From Ulota crispa (taxonomy: Eukaryota > Streptophyta > Bryopsida > Orthotrichales > Orthotrichaceae), in contig OY987242.1 in the NCBI GenBank assembly GCA_963920765.1, positions 35,550,002-35,614,001 on the forward strand: a stretch of 64,000 bases of DNA, written 5' to 3'. The translations under genes and the position numbers were made by a program. The notes beneath the pieces were generated by a model, which was given only the letters and a program-made list of their open reading frames with translations, was not told the DNA's origin and did not search any database. Shown here piece by piece: positions 12,699 to 24,639 of the stretch (within the stretch, counting starts at the first letter, position 1; every line of letters starts with the position of its first letter).

Positions 12699-13490
12699 CA
12701 TGTTCAAATGAAAAAGGAAGAATTACCACGTTTCAAAAAGGTGGACACTCCTATCCTAGATTTTTTGAATTACTACAATGAAATACTTTGTTTTTATTGA
12801 AACAAAGCAAGTTAAGATTGAAGAATACACACCCTAGCTTCAGCAATCACAAGTTTTTCCAATGATTTTGGAACTAGTGGTATGTCTTCCTTGCCCAACA
12901 TTTGGCTTTGTGTACGTGGCCCTAACGTCATCTGGTAGTTTGAATCAAAACCCTAGCGGAGGAGAATAGTGTGAATCTTCTAAGTCAATTAGCACCAATA
13001 GAAGAGACACCAATGAGCAAATTGGCATAAAAACCTTGAACTTTAGTTAAGCATGAATTTGCCCAAGTGATAGTGATTTCATAAATCGATGTAAGCAAAT
13101 GAAATTGACAATCATTGCTCAACATTAAAGGTTCTTACCAAACAAAATAGGCAAGCAATACACCACATTCACGGCCACAATCAACAAAACAATCAAAGTT
13201 TGCAATAACAATTACAAGAGTCAAAGAACTAAAGAGTAGCGGGAACTTTGGTAAGTACAGTCATTAAGGTTTTGTTGTCAAATGAAGATGAATAAAAATA
13301 AAATGACAAACAGTGACTCCAACAATGCTGCCCACAAGAACATAGAAACTTATAATATAAAAAAATCACAAAATCTCAAATAATTCTACCTTTAATGAAC
13401 ACAAAAATTAGCTAATGCCTTCAATTAATATACACATTTGATACCATCTAGGTGCAAATAAGTCTTCATACAACCACCATTCAATAGGTA
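12699..13490. other. Intergenic, no gene seen
   Basis: No supported feature. Moderately AT-rich with short frames only. Confidence 0.45.
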
Positions 13491-15290
13491 TGATATAGTG
13501 GCTACTTGAGGCACCTCCAAGACCCTAGTCTTCCAAGACTAAGTTCATAGATGTGCCTCTTGTCACTCCCACTTTTATCAAAAATCACAATAAAACAAAA
13601 GTAATTACTCATTAGGCATGAAATGGTGTCCACATGAGGCACCTCTGAGACCCTAGTCATCCAAGACTAGGCTTATGGGGGGGCCAAAAGCCACTCCCAC
13701 TTTCACCAAAAAAACAATAAAAAAAACTGAAAAAAAAACATTAGGCAAGAACAAGGAGTGACATGATGCACCTCCACCACCCTAGTTGTTCAAGACTGAC
13801 TTATGGGGGTGCCTCAAGTCACTCCTACTTCCATTAAAAAAATCTTAGAAAAAAATTTAAAAGAAAATTTGCAAAAAATGTGAGTGACTTAATGCACCTC
13901 CACCACCCTAGTCTTGGAAGACTAGGGTGGTTTCCAAGACTGGGTGGTATCCAAGAATAGGATGGTATCCACAACTAGGGTGGTATCCAAGACTAGGGTG
14001 ATATCCAAGACTAGGGTGGTATCCAAGACTAGGGTGATATCCAAGACTAGGGTGGTATCCAAGACTAGGGTGGTATCCAAGACTAGGGTGGTATCCAAGA
14101 CTAGGGTGGTATCCAAGACTAGGGTGGTATCCAAGACTAGGGTGGTATCCAAGACTAGGGTGGTATCCAAGACTAGGGTGGTATCCAAGACTAGGGTGGT
14201 ATCCAAGACTAGGGTGGTATCCAAGACTAGGGTGGTGGAGGTGCCTCAAGTCACTCCCACTTCCAAAAAAGAAACATAAAAAAACTTTAAAACAAAAATT
14301 TAGCAAAAATTGTGAGTGACTTGGTGCACCTCCACGAACCTAGTCTTGGAAGATTAGGGTGGTAAAGGGGCCCCAAGTCACTCCCACTTCCACCAAAAGA
14401 CAAAAATAAATTACAAAAACAAAACAATTGCAAAGAATGTCAGTGACTTGATGCACCTCCACCACCCTAGTTGTCCAAGACTAGGGTGGTGGAGGTGCAT
14501 CAAGTCACTCCCACTTCCACTTCTACTAGAAAAACATACAAAACTGGTACAGATTATCACTTTGCTGAAAATGTGAGTGACTTGAGGCACCTCCACCACC
14601 CTATTTGTCCAAGACTAGGGTGGTGGAGGTGCACCAAGTCACTCACATTTTTTGCAATTTTTTTTGCAAGTTTTCTTTTTGCAATTTTTTTTATGTCTTT
14701 TTGGTGGAAGTGGGAGTGACTTGGTGCACTTCCACCACCCTAGTCTTGGAGGACTAGGGTGGTGGAAGTGCACCAAGTCACTCACATTTTTGCATGTTTT
14801 AAAAAAATTAAAATTTTAGGTTTTTTTTGGTGGAAGTGGGAGTGATTCAAGGCACCCCCATAAGCCTAGTCTTGGACAACTAGGGTAGTGGAGGTGCCTC
14901 AAGTCACTCCCACTTCTACCAAAAGGACAAAAATTAATTAATTAATTAATTAAATTGCAAAAAATTTGAGTGACTTGATGCCTTCCACCACACTGGTCTT
15001 GCAAGACTAGTGTGGTGGAGGTGCCTCAAGTCACTCCCACTTCCACTAAAAAAACATTAAAAGAGTTGTAAATTTTTTCTTTGGGCATAAAATGAGATGG
15101 CCTTGAGAGACCGCCAAGGCCTTAGTCTTTAAAGACTATGCTTTTGGGAGTGCCTCCAGCACCCCCACTTCCATCAAAGTTCCAATAGCAAACAAATGAA
15201 ACTAATGTATGGGTTTGAAATTGGAGCACCATGAGGCACTCGCAAGAGTCTAGTCGGCGCCGACTGAGCCTCTTGAGGTGCCTACAAGTA
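13490..15290. repeat. Array of about twelve long palindromes, ~130-bp spacing
   Basis: A unit made of GAGGCACCTCCACCACCCTA.. facing its own inverse recurs with centres near 13530, 13655, 13785, 13915, 14345, 14475, 14608, 14748, 14875, 15005, 15125 and 15260. The best unit is 14715-14745 paired with 14752-14782: a perfect 31-bp stem with a 6-base loop. Units are joined by CAAGTCACTCCCACTTCCACC plus A-rich or T-rich linkers. Towards 15.26 kb the units become more divergent (CGGCGCCGAC centre). Confidence 0.85.
13918..14240 (+). repeat. 18-bp minisatellite, about 17 units
   Basis: The unit CCAAGACTAGGGTGGTAT repeats in near-perfect head-to-tail order. Because 18 is a multiple of 3 and the unit lacks stops, long open frames exist on both strands, but they are artefacts of the repeat. 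The unit is one half of the palindrome stem of the surrounding array, so it looks like a local expansion within one palindrome. Confidence 0.9.
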
Positions 15291-15304
15291 CTATAGATTT
15301 GGTA

Positions 15305-16075
15305 GAGCATGGGGGCATGGGGGCATGAAGGCATGGGAGCATGGGAGCTTGGAGGCCTGGAGGCATGGGGGCATGGAGGCATGGAGGCATATAGGCATGG
15401 TGGCATGGAGATATTCATAGTACATGGGAGCATGGGGGTACGGGAACTTGGGGGCATGGGGGCATGGGAACTTGGGAATTTGGGAATTTGGGGGCACGGG
15501 GACTTGGGGGCATGGGGGCATGGGGGCATAGCCGCATAGGGGCTTGGAGGCATGGGGGCATGGGGGCATGGAGGCATGGAGGCATGGAGGCATGGTGGCA
15601 TGGTGGCATTGGGGGCCTAGGGGCATGGAGACTTGGGGGCATGGAGGCATGGTTGCATGGGGGCTTGGGGCATGGGGGCATGGGAGCATGGGAGCATGGG
15701 GGCTTGGGATCATGGGGGCATGGAAGCATGGATGCATGGGAATATTTTGGGTACATGGGAGCATGGACGCATGGAGGCATATGGATATATTGGGTACATG
15801 GGTGCATGGGGGCATGGAGCATGGAGATACTTTGGGTATATGGTAACATGGGCATGGAGGCATGAGGGCATGGAGGCATGGGAATATTTTGGGTACATGG
15901 GGTATGGGGCATGGGGCATGGAGCATGAAGACATTTTGGATATATGGGACCATGGGGCATGGAGCATGAAGATATTTTGGATGTATGGGACCATGGGGCA
16001 TGGAGGCATGGAGGCATGGGTGAAACTTGTGTACATGAGAGCTTGGAGATAATTTGGATACATTGGAGCATGTAA
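15305..16075 (+). repeat. GGCATGGRG minisatellite, ~770 bp
   Basis: Nine-base units GGCATGGGG and GGCATGGAG, with interspersed AACTTGGG and TATTTTGGGTACATG variants, run continuously. It is strongly G-rich on the plus strand against AT-rich surroundings. Several frames on both strands stay open (His/Ala/Pro/Met/Cys-rich or Met/Gly/Ala/Trp/His-rich), which follows from the unit and is not evidence of a gene. It interrupts the degenerate palindrome family. Confidence 0.9.
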
Positions 16076-16179
16076 AAGAAGTTTTATGGCATTTAGTCTT
16101 TATGTAGCCTGTTCTGATCTAAAAGTACTTAGAGAAACCATGTTCATATCTAGAGTATCATAGAGTACCTTCTAAGTTC

Positions 16180-16900
16180 TAAAAGCCAGTCAACCTTAGG
16201 TACCCTAGGAGCTACTTTGGTTTGCTTAGATTGGATGATAATCCACATCATTGCTATCACATACATGGAACAAAAAATAATGGGATACCCATAGGCACTC
16301 CAAAAAGATGAGTTGGCGCCAAATAGGCTTTCCAAGGTGCCCCTATGTACCCACCTTCTTATTGATTGATGTGCTTGAATGAAAAAGAAAATTAGTACTT
16401 TGGTTGAACAAAGCAAAGGAATAACACTGGAGTATCTAGAGGCATTTCAAGAAACCTAGTCAACACCAACTAGGCTTTTTAGAGTGCCACTAAATATCCC
16501 AAGAATACTGATCCTCTTTCCTCAAATTGGATAATAGTCATTTTTTTACCATCATGTGCATGGAAAGCAAGAAAATGGGGTGAACACCTTGTTAGGAAAA
16601 AATTGAAAAAAACAGTACAATCTAGGACTTTTCACTATTTCCCTCTTTATGTACAACAAAAAACTAGCTTGCATTTTTTTGTACAATAGTGAAGTCTGGG
16701 TGATTGCCTCCAAGAACTTCAATAATTAGAACTTTGAGTAATAGCTATGCCTCACATTAATTGTATGTGGGATTAAGGTGGAGTAGAAAATGGTCCCTCC
16801 TTTTTTTCCAATTTACCTAATATGGTGTTGATATGTGTAGGCACTATAAGAAGCTTAGTCAATGCCAATTGGGTTTATGCCATGCCCAATACCCCAAGAA
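16180..16900. repeat. Degenerate continuation of the palindrome family
   Basis: Segments such as AGTTGGCGCCAAATAGGCTT (near 16310) and CCTAGTCAACACCAACTAGG (16457-16476) resemble the divergent unit at 15250-15280. A weaker one is near 16855. Spacing is irregular. No gene here. Confidence 0.5.
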
Positions 16901-17813
16901 AATTACGTTGTTTTGCTCAAATTGGATATTAGTTAGTAGTACTAATGAATTATTTAATGAGTCCATTAAAACTTAGATTTTTGAAATTGACATGTTTCAT
17001 GAATTAGTCTATTTTGTATTGTTTTCCTTTGCCTATAGATTTCTGTGTTTTATGGTTATATCATGGTAATGTGTGGTTGTTGTTATACTTCATTAACAAG
17101 TGATTTTTAATAATTAAAAACTCTATTCTAAAATGCATTCTAAGCTTCTAATTTGTTGGTTATATTCTTCAAAATCTCTAGCAATTTGACCTCTTCATTT
17201 TCATAGTTTAGGGCTTTGAGTTCCATGGTCATAGGTACTTAGCACTATATTTATTTATAAAAAAATTCCGCTCATAAGCTCACAAGCTCACACTCACATG
17301 CTGGCTTCCTAGCAATCCTGGCTTGATAACACCTAATTTAATTGTCCACCTTCCTCACCTACAATAGGAGGAAGTCTACTTGGCAAGTCTTGCATGCATG
17401 TTATTGCAAGCAAGTTCTATAAGAGGATGGAACCCTAAACATGCACTTACAAAAAGTAAACAACACATTATCGGCCCTACAGTTCAAAACATTCATTATC
17501 TTGTGCAAATTAACTTCTAAAACAAACTTTTGTTTAACATGTGCCAAATCAAGCAAGTCCTCATTGATAACACATGTAATTTTGAAACTCCTATTACAAA
17601 GAACAAACATGTTTGAAGCAAAAAGCATAGATGCATATTTTTAAAGACTCAAATGAAGAAGCAAACCTACTTGAGTTTCAATCCTGAAACTCAAGGCCTA
17701 CTTCAAAACTGATTCTATGAAACGAGTTGGAATGGCATACACATCTGTGAAAAATACGAAAACTAGTATCTTGATGTTGTTCTCACAAGTACAAAAGGGG
17801 TGTTTAACCCCTA
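16900..17813. other. Intergenic; contains the inverted right copy of the GTGAGC family near 17255-17335
   Basis: CCGCTCATAAGCTCACAAGC at about 17269-17288 is inverse to the segment at 9.93 kb. Otherwise AT-rich with only short frames; nothing recognisable as coding. Confidence 0.4.
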
Positions 17814-17817
17814 AAAG

Positions 17818-18334
17818 CCTAAGGGGTAAGGCCAAAACAAAGATGTATTATAAAATAATATTTATGTAATTTTGATGAAGTTTGTTTCAAAAGTGAAAAT
17901 AAGAATCATGATGTTTGGTAATGATCCATATAGTCAAACACTCAAAAAAAGTTTTGGATTTTTATTTAATGAATTTAGAAGCATTTACCATTTAATATTC
18001 ACCATAATTATAGATTTTATTCATAGATGTTGAAATTTGGTATGATTGGTTAAAAACATACATTCTGTTGTAAACTTCAAAAATGCAATCTTTTCAAAGG
18101 AGAGAACATCATTAGCTTCCCAAAATAGTAAATTTTATAACACTAGCAAATGTTGAAGTGTTTGTCTTTGAAAAAATCTCCTTGATGGAATTTAACTTGG
18201 ATTGACATGGTTCAAGTTGGATTGGAAAGTAGACTTTATTTTCTATTTAAGAATCTTTTAAAAAAATTAAAAGTTTTTTTGCACCTCATGCAATCATGCA
18301 GCAAGAAGAAAATGGTCAATTGAGCTCTTAGGGG
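17818..18334. mobile_element. TTAA-flanked piggyBac-like non-autonomous element, 517 bp
   Basis: TTAA at 17814-17817 and 18335-18338 bracket a segment starting CCCCTAAAAGCC and ending GAGCTCTTAGGGG. No coding capacity. Member of the TTAA/CCCCT group described throughout this window. Confidence 0.6.
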
Positions 18335-18344
18335 TTAAATGACT

Positions 18345-18630
18345 TATTTGTGACATTTTTTTGGCAATATCATTTCAATGACATGTTGAAATGACATTTT
18401 ACTAGCAATGTCAAGTAAACTTGTTTTTGGAGAAGATTTCATTTCAACCTGCTTTAGGGAGGTTGAAATGACAATTTTTAGCAATGACATTTCAATCTCT
18501 TTTGGAGAAGATTTAATCTTGTCTTGCTCTTGCCGGGTTGAAATGACATTTTTTTAGCAATTTTATTTCAACCTCTTTTGAAGAAGATTTAATTTCAACT
18601 TGCTTTGGGGAGGTTGAAATGACATCTAAA
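18345..18630 (+). repeat. Imperfect tandem repeat, ~90-bp unit, three copies
   Basis: GGAGAAGATTTCATTTCAAC..GGGAGGTTGAAATGACA recurs near 18435, 18505 and 18580. Within each unit TTTCAAC and GTTGAAA form a small inverted repeat. Confidence 0.65.
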
Positions 18631-19390
18631 TCAAATTTTCATGAATCAGTTTTTGATGGGGATTTGAAGGTTGGATGTTAGAGTGGGGTGCTGGTATATT
18701 TCTAGCTTTTCGTGAGATTAGGAACATGGTGGAAGAGCTCAATAATGAAGAAAGTGAGGTTTAGTTTTTGAATCCGTTCTTGAGGACATTGGCTCTCACT
18801 ATTTAATAAAGAAGGTGGTGAATTTTGTAGGCATGGAGATGAATCTAATTTGTTGTAATTAGGATCCATTCTTGGGCCTATCAATGGCTTACTTTTCCTC
18901 TTCTCTCATAATTTAAATAATTAGTTTTTGCATGCAAGAATTTGATGTGTCAAAATGTGATTAGTATTTGAAATGTTTTGTGAAAAGATTGTCCATTCTC
19001 TTAGGGCTTCATACATGATTGTTCTACTGAAAAGGTGCGTAATATTGACTATATTTTTTAAATGAAATGCGTGGCATAGGGTTTGATTGGATTGGAGATC
19101 ATCAAGTGAGCATATAATGTAGTAGAATCCAAATAGGGAGCTTGGTTCTAAAAGATTGCACTAGTATACCTATTTGCTTTGAAATAAAAGCACAAATGTA
19201 AGAAATCTACCAATTGGCTTTAATCACTTACAATTATTGCATTCACTATTCAAATATCGTTCTCAAATATACAAAAGTGTAATATAAATATCAAACCTTG
19301 CTAGTACGTAAGGCATTGTTAGAGGAATTTATTGGTTATATGTGATATAACTTTAGATCTTTTGGAAAAATTCATGATAGTTTGAATAAA

Positions 19391-19795
19391 GGATCTCAAT
19401 ACTTTGATACTGCCACCCCCCTCTTTTACATTATTGTTCATATCTCAGTGGTTTTTTAGGATAATTTTTTCTGAAATATTTAGAATTAAATATACATAAA
19501 AGCAAGTGATTTTTTGTTGGTGTTTTTCAAAATGATAAGCTGCAATCAAAAAATTCAATAACAAAAGACAATGCTCTATTATGTTTTCTTATCAAAAAAA
19601 TTTGACTGCACTTTATAATTTTGAAAACACAAACATAAAATCACTTGTTTTTATACATATTTAATTCTTGTTTTATTATTTTAAAAGTGTCCTCAAAAAC
19701 AATTGAAATACAAACCATGATGTAAAAGTGGGGGGTGGTAGTATCAAAAAAGGGGGTGGCAGTATCAAAAAGGGGGGTGGCAATATCAAGACCCT
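19391..19795. mobile_element. Hairpin MITE with G-rich ends, ~405 bp
   Basis: The left end (CTTTGATACTGCCACCCCCC, about 19402-19421) is inverse to the right end, where the motif GGGGGTGGCAGTATCAAAAA is repeated three times (19728-19790). The interior arms also pair (AAGCAAGTGATTTT with AAAATCACTTGTTT). The triple G-run end could form a G-quadruplex. No protein. Confidence 0.65.
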
Positions 19796-19801
19796 AATTA
19801 A

Positions 19802-20454
19802 AAAGGCTATAATGCTTGAGGCACTACATTTTGGTGTCCACAATACTTTGAAGTTTAATAAAACATAACTAAGTTATTATTTTATAGTACTTTATAATTT
19901 TGAGCTATTCTTTTTGAAGTCTAGTTTTAGTATCAAAAATCTCATTTTATAAATGAATGATTATGATTTTTCTATTCAAGATTTTGTGCAAAGGTGTTCA
20001 CAGCAATCTTTGACTTTTTGTAGTGTTGAGAGTTCTTGGAAATGAGCCTCAAATACACTAATTCTTGGAGAAAAATCCACTCTAAAAAATCATTTTCAAA
20101 AATTGTAGAAGAGATTTTGAAAACTTGTAAATTGATTGGGGTTATGTATGTTACATTCCTTAACCTTATATTTTTTTGGTGACCAATTTTTTTAATTTTT
20201 GACATGTGAAAAAAGGATGGAAAGACTTCAAGTCATTTTTTAAAGTTTTAACACCCTCATGATCAAACATTATAACCATTCAATCCATAAGTGCTATTGT
20301 TTTCTTTTCTTTTCCTATCTGAATTATAACATATCTAGTTTGAATTTAAAATTACAATTAAAAAAATGATAAGACAAATTATCAAAATGTTGGTATTCTG
20401 TTCAATTTAGAACAAATTCCTAGAAGCTCAAAAACAGCCTTAGGCATTTTGGGG
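19802..20454. mobile_element. TTAA-flanked element, family R2 copy A, 653 bp
   Basis: TTAA at 19798-19801 and 20455-20458. It is a diverged paralogue of 44645-45512 along its length (shared ATTTTGGTGTCC.., TTTTTGAAGTCTAG.., TCAAGATTTTGTGCAA..). The left end has decayed; the right ends TTTGGGG. It carries a single TTAA at 20160-20163 where the paralogue holds an insertion. Confidence 0.6.
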
Positions 20455-20807
20455 TTAAATCTTGTAGGAGTAAATGCCTTTTTAGGTTGCTAGGGATCAC
20501 ATCCCCGGACTTGCTATAGGGGGTTTAATGATAGAAATTTGCAAAAAGTGAGGGTAGGGTATAATGAAACACACTATTCCTTGCGGCAAAGAAAAGGGAT
20601 GACCACTTCCCATGGGATAAGGCATCTAATACTACTACAGCCTCACTATTTTTAACTTCCTCAAGAAAGGTCTTCCAAATTGCTATGCCAGCATGGAAAG
20701 TTACCACCTTGCAATGCCAAAGACCTGTTCTCCACTAGTTGACTAGTTTGCAAATCTTTTGTTGCATTTAAGTCCTACATGAAATTTAAGGAGGAAAAAG
20801 AAATAAC

Positions 20808-20982
20808 CACTAGAAGAAACTTGCATTTTTTATCACAAATTTTTTTGGACATCCACTTGTTTTTATGTTAATAATGACATCAAATGTATCATCAAGATGT
20901 TAATTTTAACATTAATTGTAACATAAAAACAAGTGAACATCTAAAAAAATTCATGATAAAAAAACACGGATTTCTTCTAGTA
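20808..20982. mobile_element. CACTA-type MITE, 175 bp, with AAC target duplication
   Basis: Begins CACTAGAAGAAA and ends TTTCTTCTAGTA. AAC precedes (20805-20807) and follows (20983-20985) it, the expected 3-bp duplication. The arms pair over most of their length around ATCACAAATTTTTTTGGAC-like sequence. Related to 12543-12698 by ends. Confidence 0.8.
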
Positions 20983-20985
20983 AAC

Positions 20986-22481
20986 ATACGTACTTACATA
21001 CACATATGTGCACACATGCGTGCATACTTTTGTGTGTATAATTTTGTTTAATTTTGGTTGGTCACATACAGCAAAATCAATTTTGATAGTACGTCACATT
21101 TACCTAATCATGAACTACTTGTGTGAATATGGACTTTATATGTTCTTGAGCATTGAAAATTCCTCAATATTTTGCATGTGTTTTTCTTGAGATTTTACAT
21201 GTTTTTTATTTGAAAATATCTCTATATGTTTCCCAAATCCCTCCCGATTTTTGTAAACCAGAGCAATTCTGGAACTATTACTTATGAGTTTTGGATAGTC
21301 AATAGAGGGACCGCTACAACTTGCAATCACAATACAATAACAAAGATGTAGTGATGGTATCAAAATGTTGTTGTTTACACATAATATCTTTTGTAAAGTA
21401 AAAAAAAAAATTGGAGAAGATGCATGGCTAAACTTGGCAAATAGGCATCATGCAATTAAAGAGCATGTGAGAGAAGAATGTGTAGTGAAGAAACATTTGA
21501 TAACAAGTACAGATGGTCTTCTTCACTAGTTTATTTTCCCATATTAGTAAAACTACCTGTTTCTTTATGAACATGAAGGCACTTGGTTACTACTGCTTTT
21601 TAATGTTATGGACCAAAATAACATTATAGTCTAAAGTTTGGGCCTACCTACTTGCATCACAATGGATCTAAGAAGAGGTTTTTTTAGCTTTACAAACAAA
21701 CATCAAACAACTTCCCATTCAAAACCGTTATTTGATGTGCCTTCATCAGATATTTTCTACAAGCATACTACAATTATATTTTCTAGAAAATACTACCACC
21801 TTTTGTTTTGAAGTTTCAAAGTTTAACCAATTGTTTATTGCATTTTCACTTGTTAACAATAAACTCATTGCCGGTGCTCCTTAAACATTGTTGGCGAGCA
21901 ATCTAAAACATCATTTGTTTTCATAGCTAAAGTGGCTATAATCATTTCTAATTGAGCTACATTCCGAATGTAATATTGAATACACAATTCCTTATTTTTG
22001 CACTCAGACCGATTTTTTTGTTGTTATGAACTTGAATTTGCACAAACGGCACATGTGATTTTGGAAATTCATTTGATGATTTTCAAAGTTTATAATATTT
22101 TTACATCTGATGCAATTTGAGTATCATTTTGTGCTCCACTTGATGAAAGATTTTTAAAACCTTCGAAAGTTCTATGAATTATAAGGTATCCTTCTAAGTG
22201 AAAATCCGGGATTTTGAATGAGCTGAAAACTTTCAATAGAATGTGGACTTTATGAAAAACTAACAAAATCTGCACTTAACCTATTTTTGTTCAAAATTTT
22301 CATAATATTTATGAATTAGTTATGCCTACTCGAAGTTGGAATGGGGTAGCTCTAAAAGTATCCCTACCTTGAGATGTTCAAAATAATCACATTGAAAGGT
22401 TTAAAATGAATCACCATGTTAGAAGACGCTATACAGCATGGCCAATTTTAAGACACCCGCACCTTGGGTCTACTTAACGTC
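20986..22481. other. Intergenic, no gene seen
   Basis: AT-rich, short frames only. No repeat family could be assigned with confidence. Confidence 0.45.
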
Positions 22482-22485
22482 TTAA

Positions 22486-23647
22486 TCCCTAAAGGACCAA
22501 GCAAAGTTTTCACCAAAAACTCTCCAAAACTGCCATTTTTAGAGCATCAACCAAATTTGAAAACAAATAACGGGATATTCGTTAAATTGGGACAAAACAG
22601 TCATTTTGGGACTTTTTGAAGGTTTTGGGTGATCACCCCAAAGCAGGCCCCCAATCGAGCTCCAGTGTTTTTTTGATACACATGTCCTCACTTGAGAGGA
22701 CTTTGTGAGGTAAAAAATCTTAGTGGCTTAAACTAAATTTGATACTTTTGAATTTGGTTTAGGGTGACTATTTTGGATTGAGGTGGAGTACAAAATGGTA
22801 CCTTTGTTTTTCCCAATTTAATAAATATCCCGTTAAATACATTTTTATGCATATGTGATCATAGGATCTTAGAAGAATGGTTTTAGAAGATGTGGAAAAA
22901 ATTTCAGAGTTTTCCATTGCGTGAATTGGAAGTTAGAATGGTTTGAATGTTCAAAAACGTCTTGTGAAAAACCAGGGAGCTACCCTTTAGAAGGTGAAAT
23001 TCCTAAGGAAAAAAGGTCATGTGGGTGGTGCATCTATAAATTCCTTATTCCACCTAAGTAAAGTACATGTCAAAAAATTTCAAATCATTTGGAATTGTAT
23101 ATAACATATGGAAAAAAATTAGTAAGTAAAAAGTAGAGAATGATTCAAAACACAAAATTGTTAAGAATTTAATTATGGAAATGAAAATGCCAATCCCAAT
23201 GATCGTAATGTTGTGATAAACAATATACATCCTTTGGTTTTGTGTTTTTTCCAAAATAATGAAAATTGAGTAAAATAAAGGACTTCAAAGTTTATTTAAG
23301 AGTAGAGAATCCATAACTGCCTGCAAAATAAAAACCCTCATAACTTTCATCTTGTTGATAAAATAGAATGATTGAAAGCTTCCTACATTCACATAAATCT
23401 CCTAAACCAATTTCTTTTTTAAATGTTTTGAAAAAAGTGATTTTTAAAAATCTACTCAGGCTGCCCGCCGAGTGAAAAACAACATATTAGGCCATAAATT
23501 TTTTACTCAAAATTCCAAATGTCATGAAGTTTAGTGCATATTAAAGATAAACCTCATCCCCACATTCTACTAAAATTTCAGCCTAAAATATGAAAAGCTC
23601 CAATCACATGTACTTGCCCAAAATTGCTATGTTGCTAAAAAAAGGGA
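22486..23647. mobile_element. TTAA-flanked element, family R1 copy 1, 1162 bp
   Basis: TTAA at 22482-22485 and 23648-23651; starts TCCCTAAAGGACCAAGC and ends AAAAAAGGGA. It shares most of its length with the adjacent copy 23660-24579, for example the segments ATCATTTGGAATTGTA and AAGGACTTCAAAGTTTATTT. Confidence 0.6.
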
Positions 23648-23659
23648 TTAAGGACTTAA

Positions 23660-24579
23660 CCCCTTAAGGACCAAGCTACATTTTCAACATAAATCCTCCA
23701 AAACTGTAATTTTTAGAGCAACAACCAAATTTGAAAACAAAAACCTCTTATGCATATGTAATAGTAGGATCTTGTAGTAAAATAATTTCAAAAGATGAGG
23801 AATTTTTTTTGAGATTTTCATTTTGTGAATCGGAAGATACAATTGTTTGAATATTCAAAAATGTTTTTTTGGGTCATGTGAAAAACTAGGAAGCTATTCT
23901 TTAGACAGTGAAAATCCTAAGGAAAAAAGGCCATGTGCATGGTGCAATTCTAAATTCTTCATTCCACCTAAATAGGGTACATGACAAAAAAGTTTCAAAT
24001 CATTTGGAATTGTAAAACATATGGGAAAAAAGTAGTAAGTAAATAGAAGTACAGAATGATTCAAAATAGTGAACTGTCAAGAATTTGATAATGGGAATGA
24101 AAAATGCCAACCCCAATGGTTATGATGCTCTAGAAAACAATCTACATGTTTTTATTTTATTTTTTCCCAAAATATTGAAAATTGAGTAAAATAAAGGACT
24201 TCAAAGTTTATTTTAGAGTAGAGAATCCTTAAGTGCTCGCAAACAAATGCTCCTCATAACTTTCATCTCATTAATCAAACTGGAATGATTCAAGCTTTCC
24301 ACATACACATAAATCTCCTAAACCAATTTTAAATTTCTATTTTAGATAAATGTGATATTTTTAAAGCTGCCCGAATTGATCATGTGAAAAAAGCAACAAA
24401 TTTGGCCATAACTTTTAACTCATAATTCCAAATGTCATGATATTTGGTGCATACAAAAAATATTCCTAGTCCTCATCTTCTATTAAAGTTTTAGCCTAAA
24501 ACATAGAAATCTCCATTCACAAGTACCTGCTTGAAATTGTTGTGTTGCCAAAAAGCACATCTTATGGTACTTTGGAGGG
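23660..24579. mobile_element. TTAA-flanked element, family R1 copy 2, 920 bp
   Basis: TTAA at 23656-23659 and 24580-24583; starts CCCCTTAAGGACCAAGC and ends CTTTGGAGGG. It follows copy 1 by 8 bp in the same orientation, so the pair is a tandem dimer. No coding capacity. Confidence 0.6.
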
Positions 24580-24639
24580 TTAACTATCAAAAGACCAAGA
24601 ATAATGTAGATTTCCAATAAAGTAGAGATGTCATAAAGC

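Noticed and set aside
13918-14240. CRISPR-like direct repeats
   Set aside because: Units are contiguous without unique spacers, and the DNA is eukaryotic.
13908-14306. Long open frames on both strands over the 18-bp array
   Set aside because: They exist only because the unit is a stop-free multiple of three; the peptides are pure hexapeptide repeats with no start context or flanking coding signal.
15122-16071. Pro/His/Cys/Met-rich frames of 120-236 codons over the GGCATGGRG array
   Set aside because: Several overlapping frames on both strands are open at once, as expected from a 9-bp repeat.
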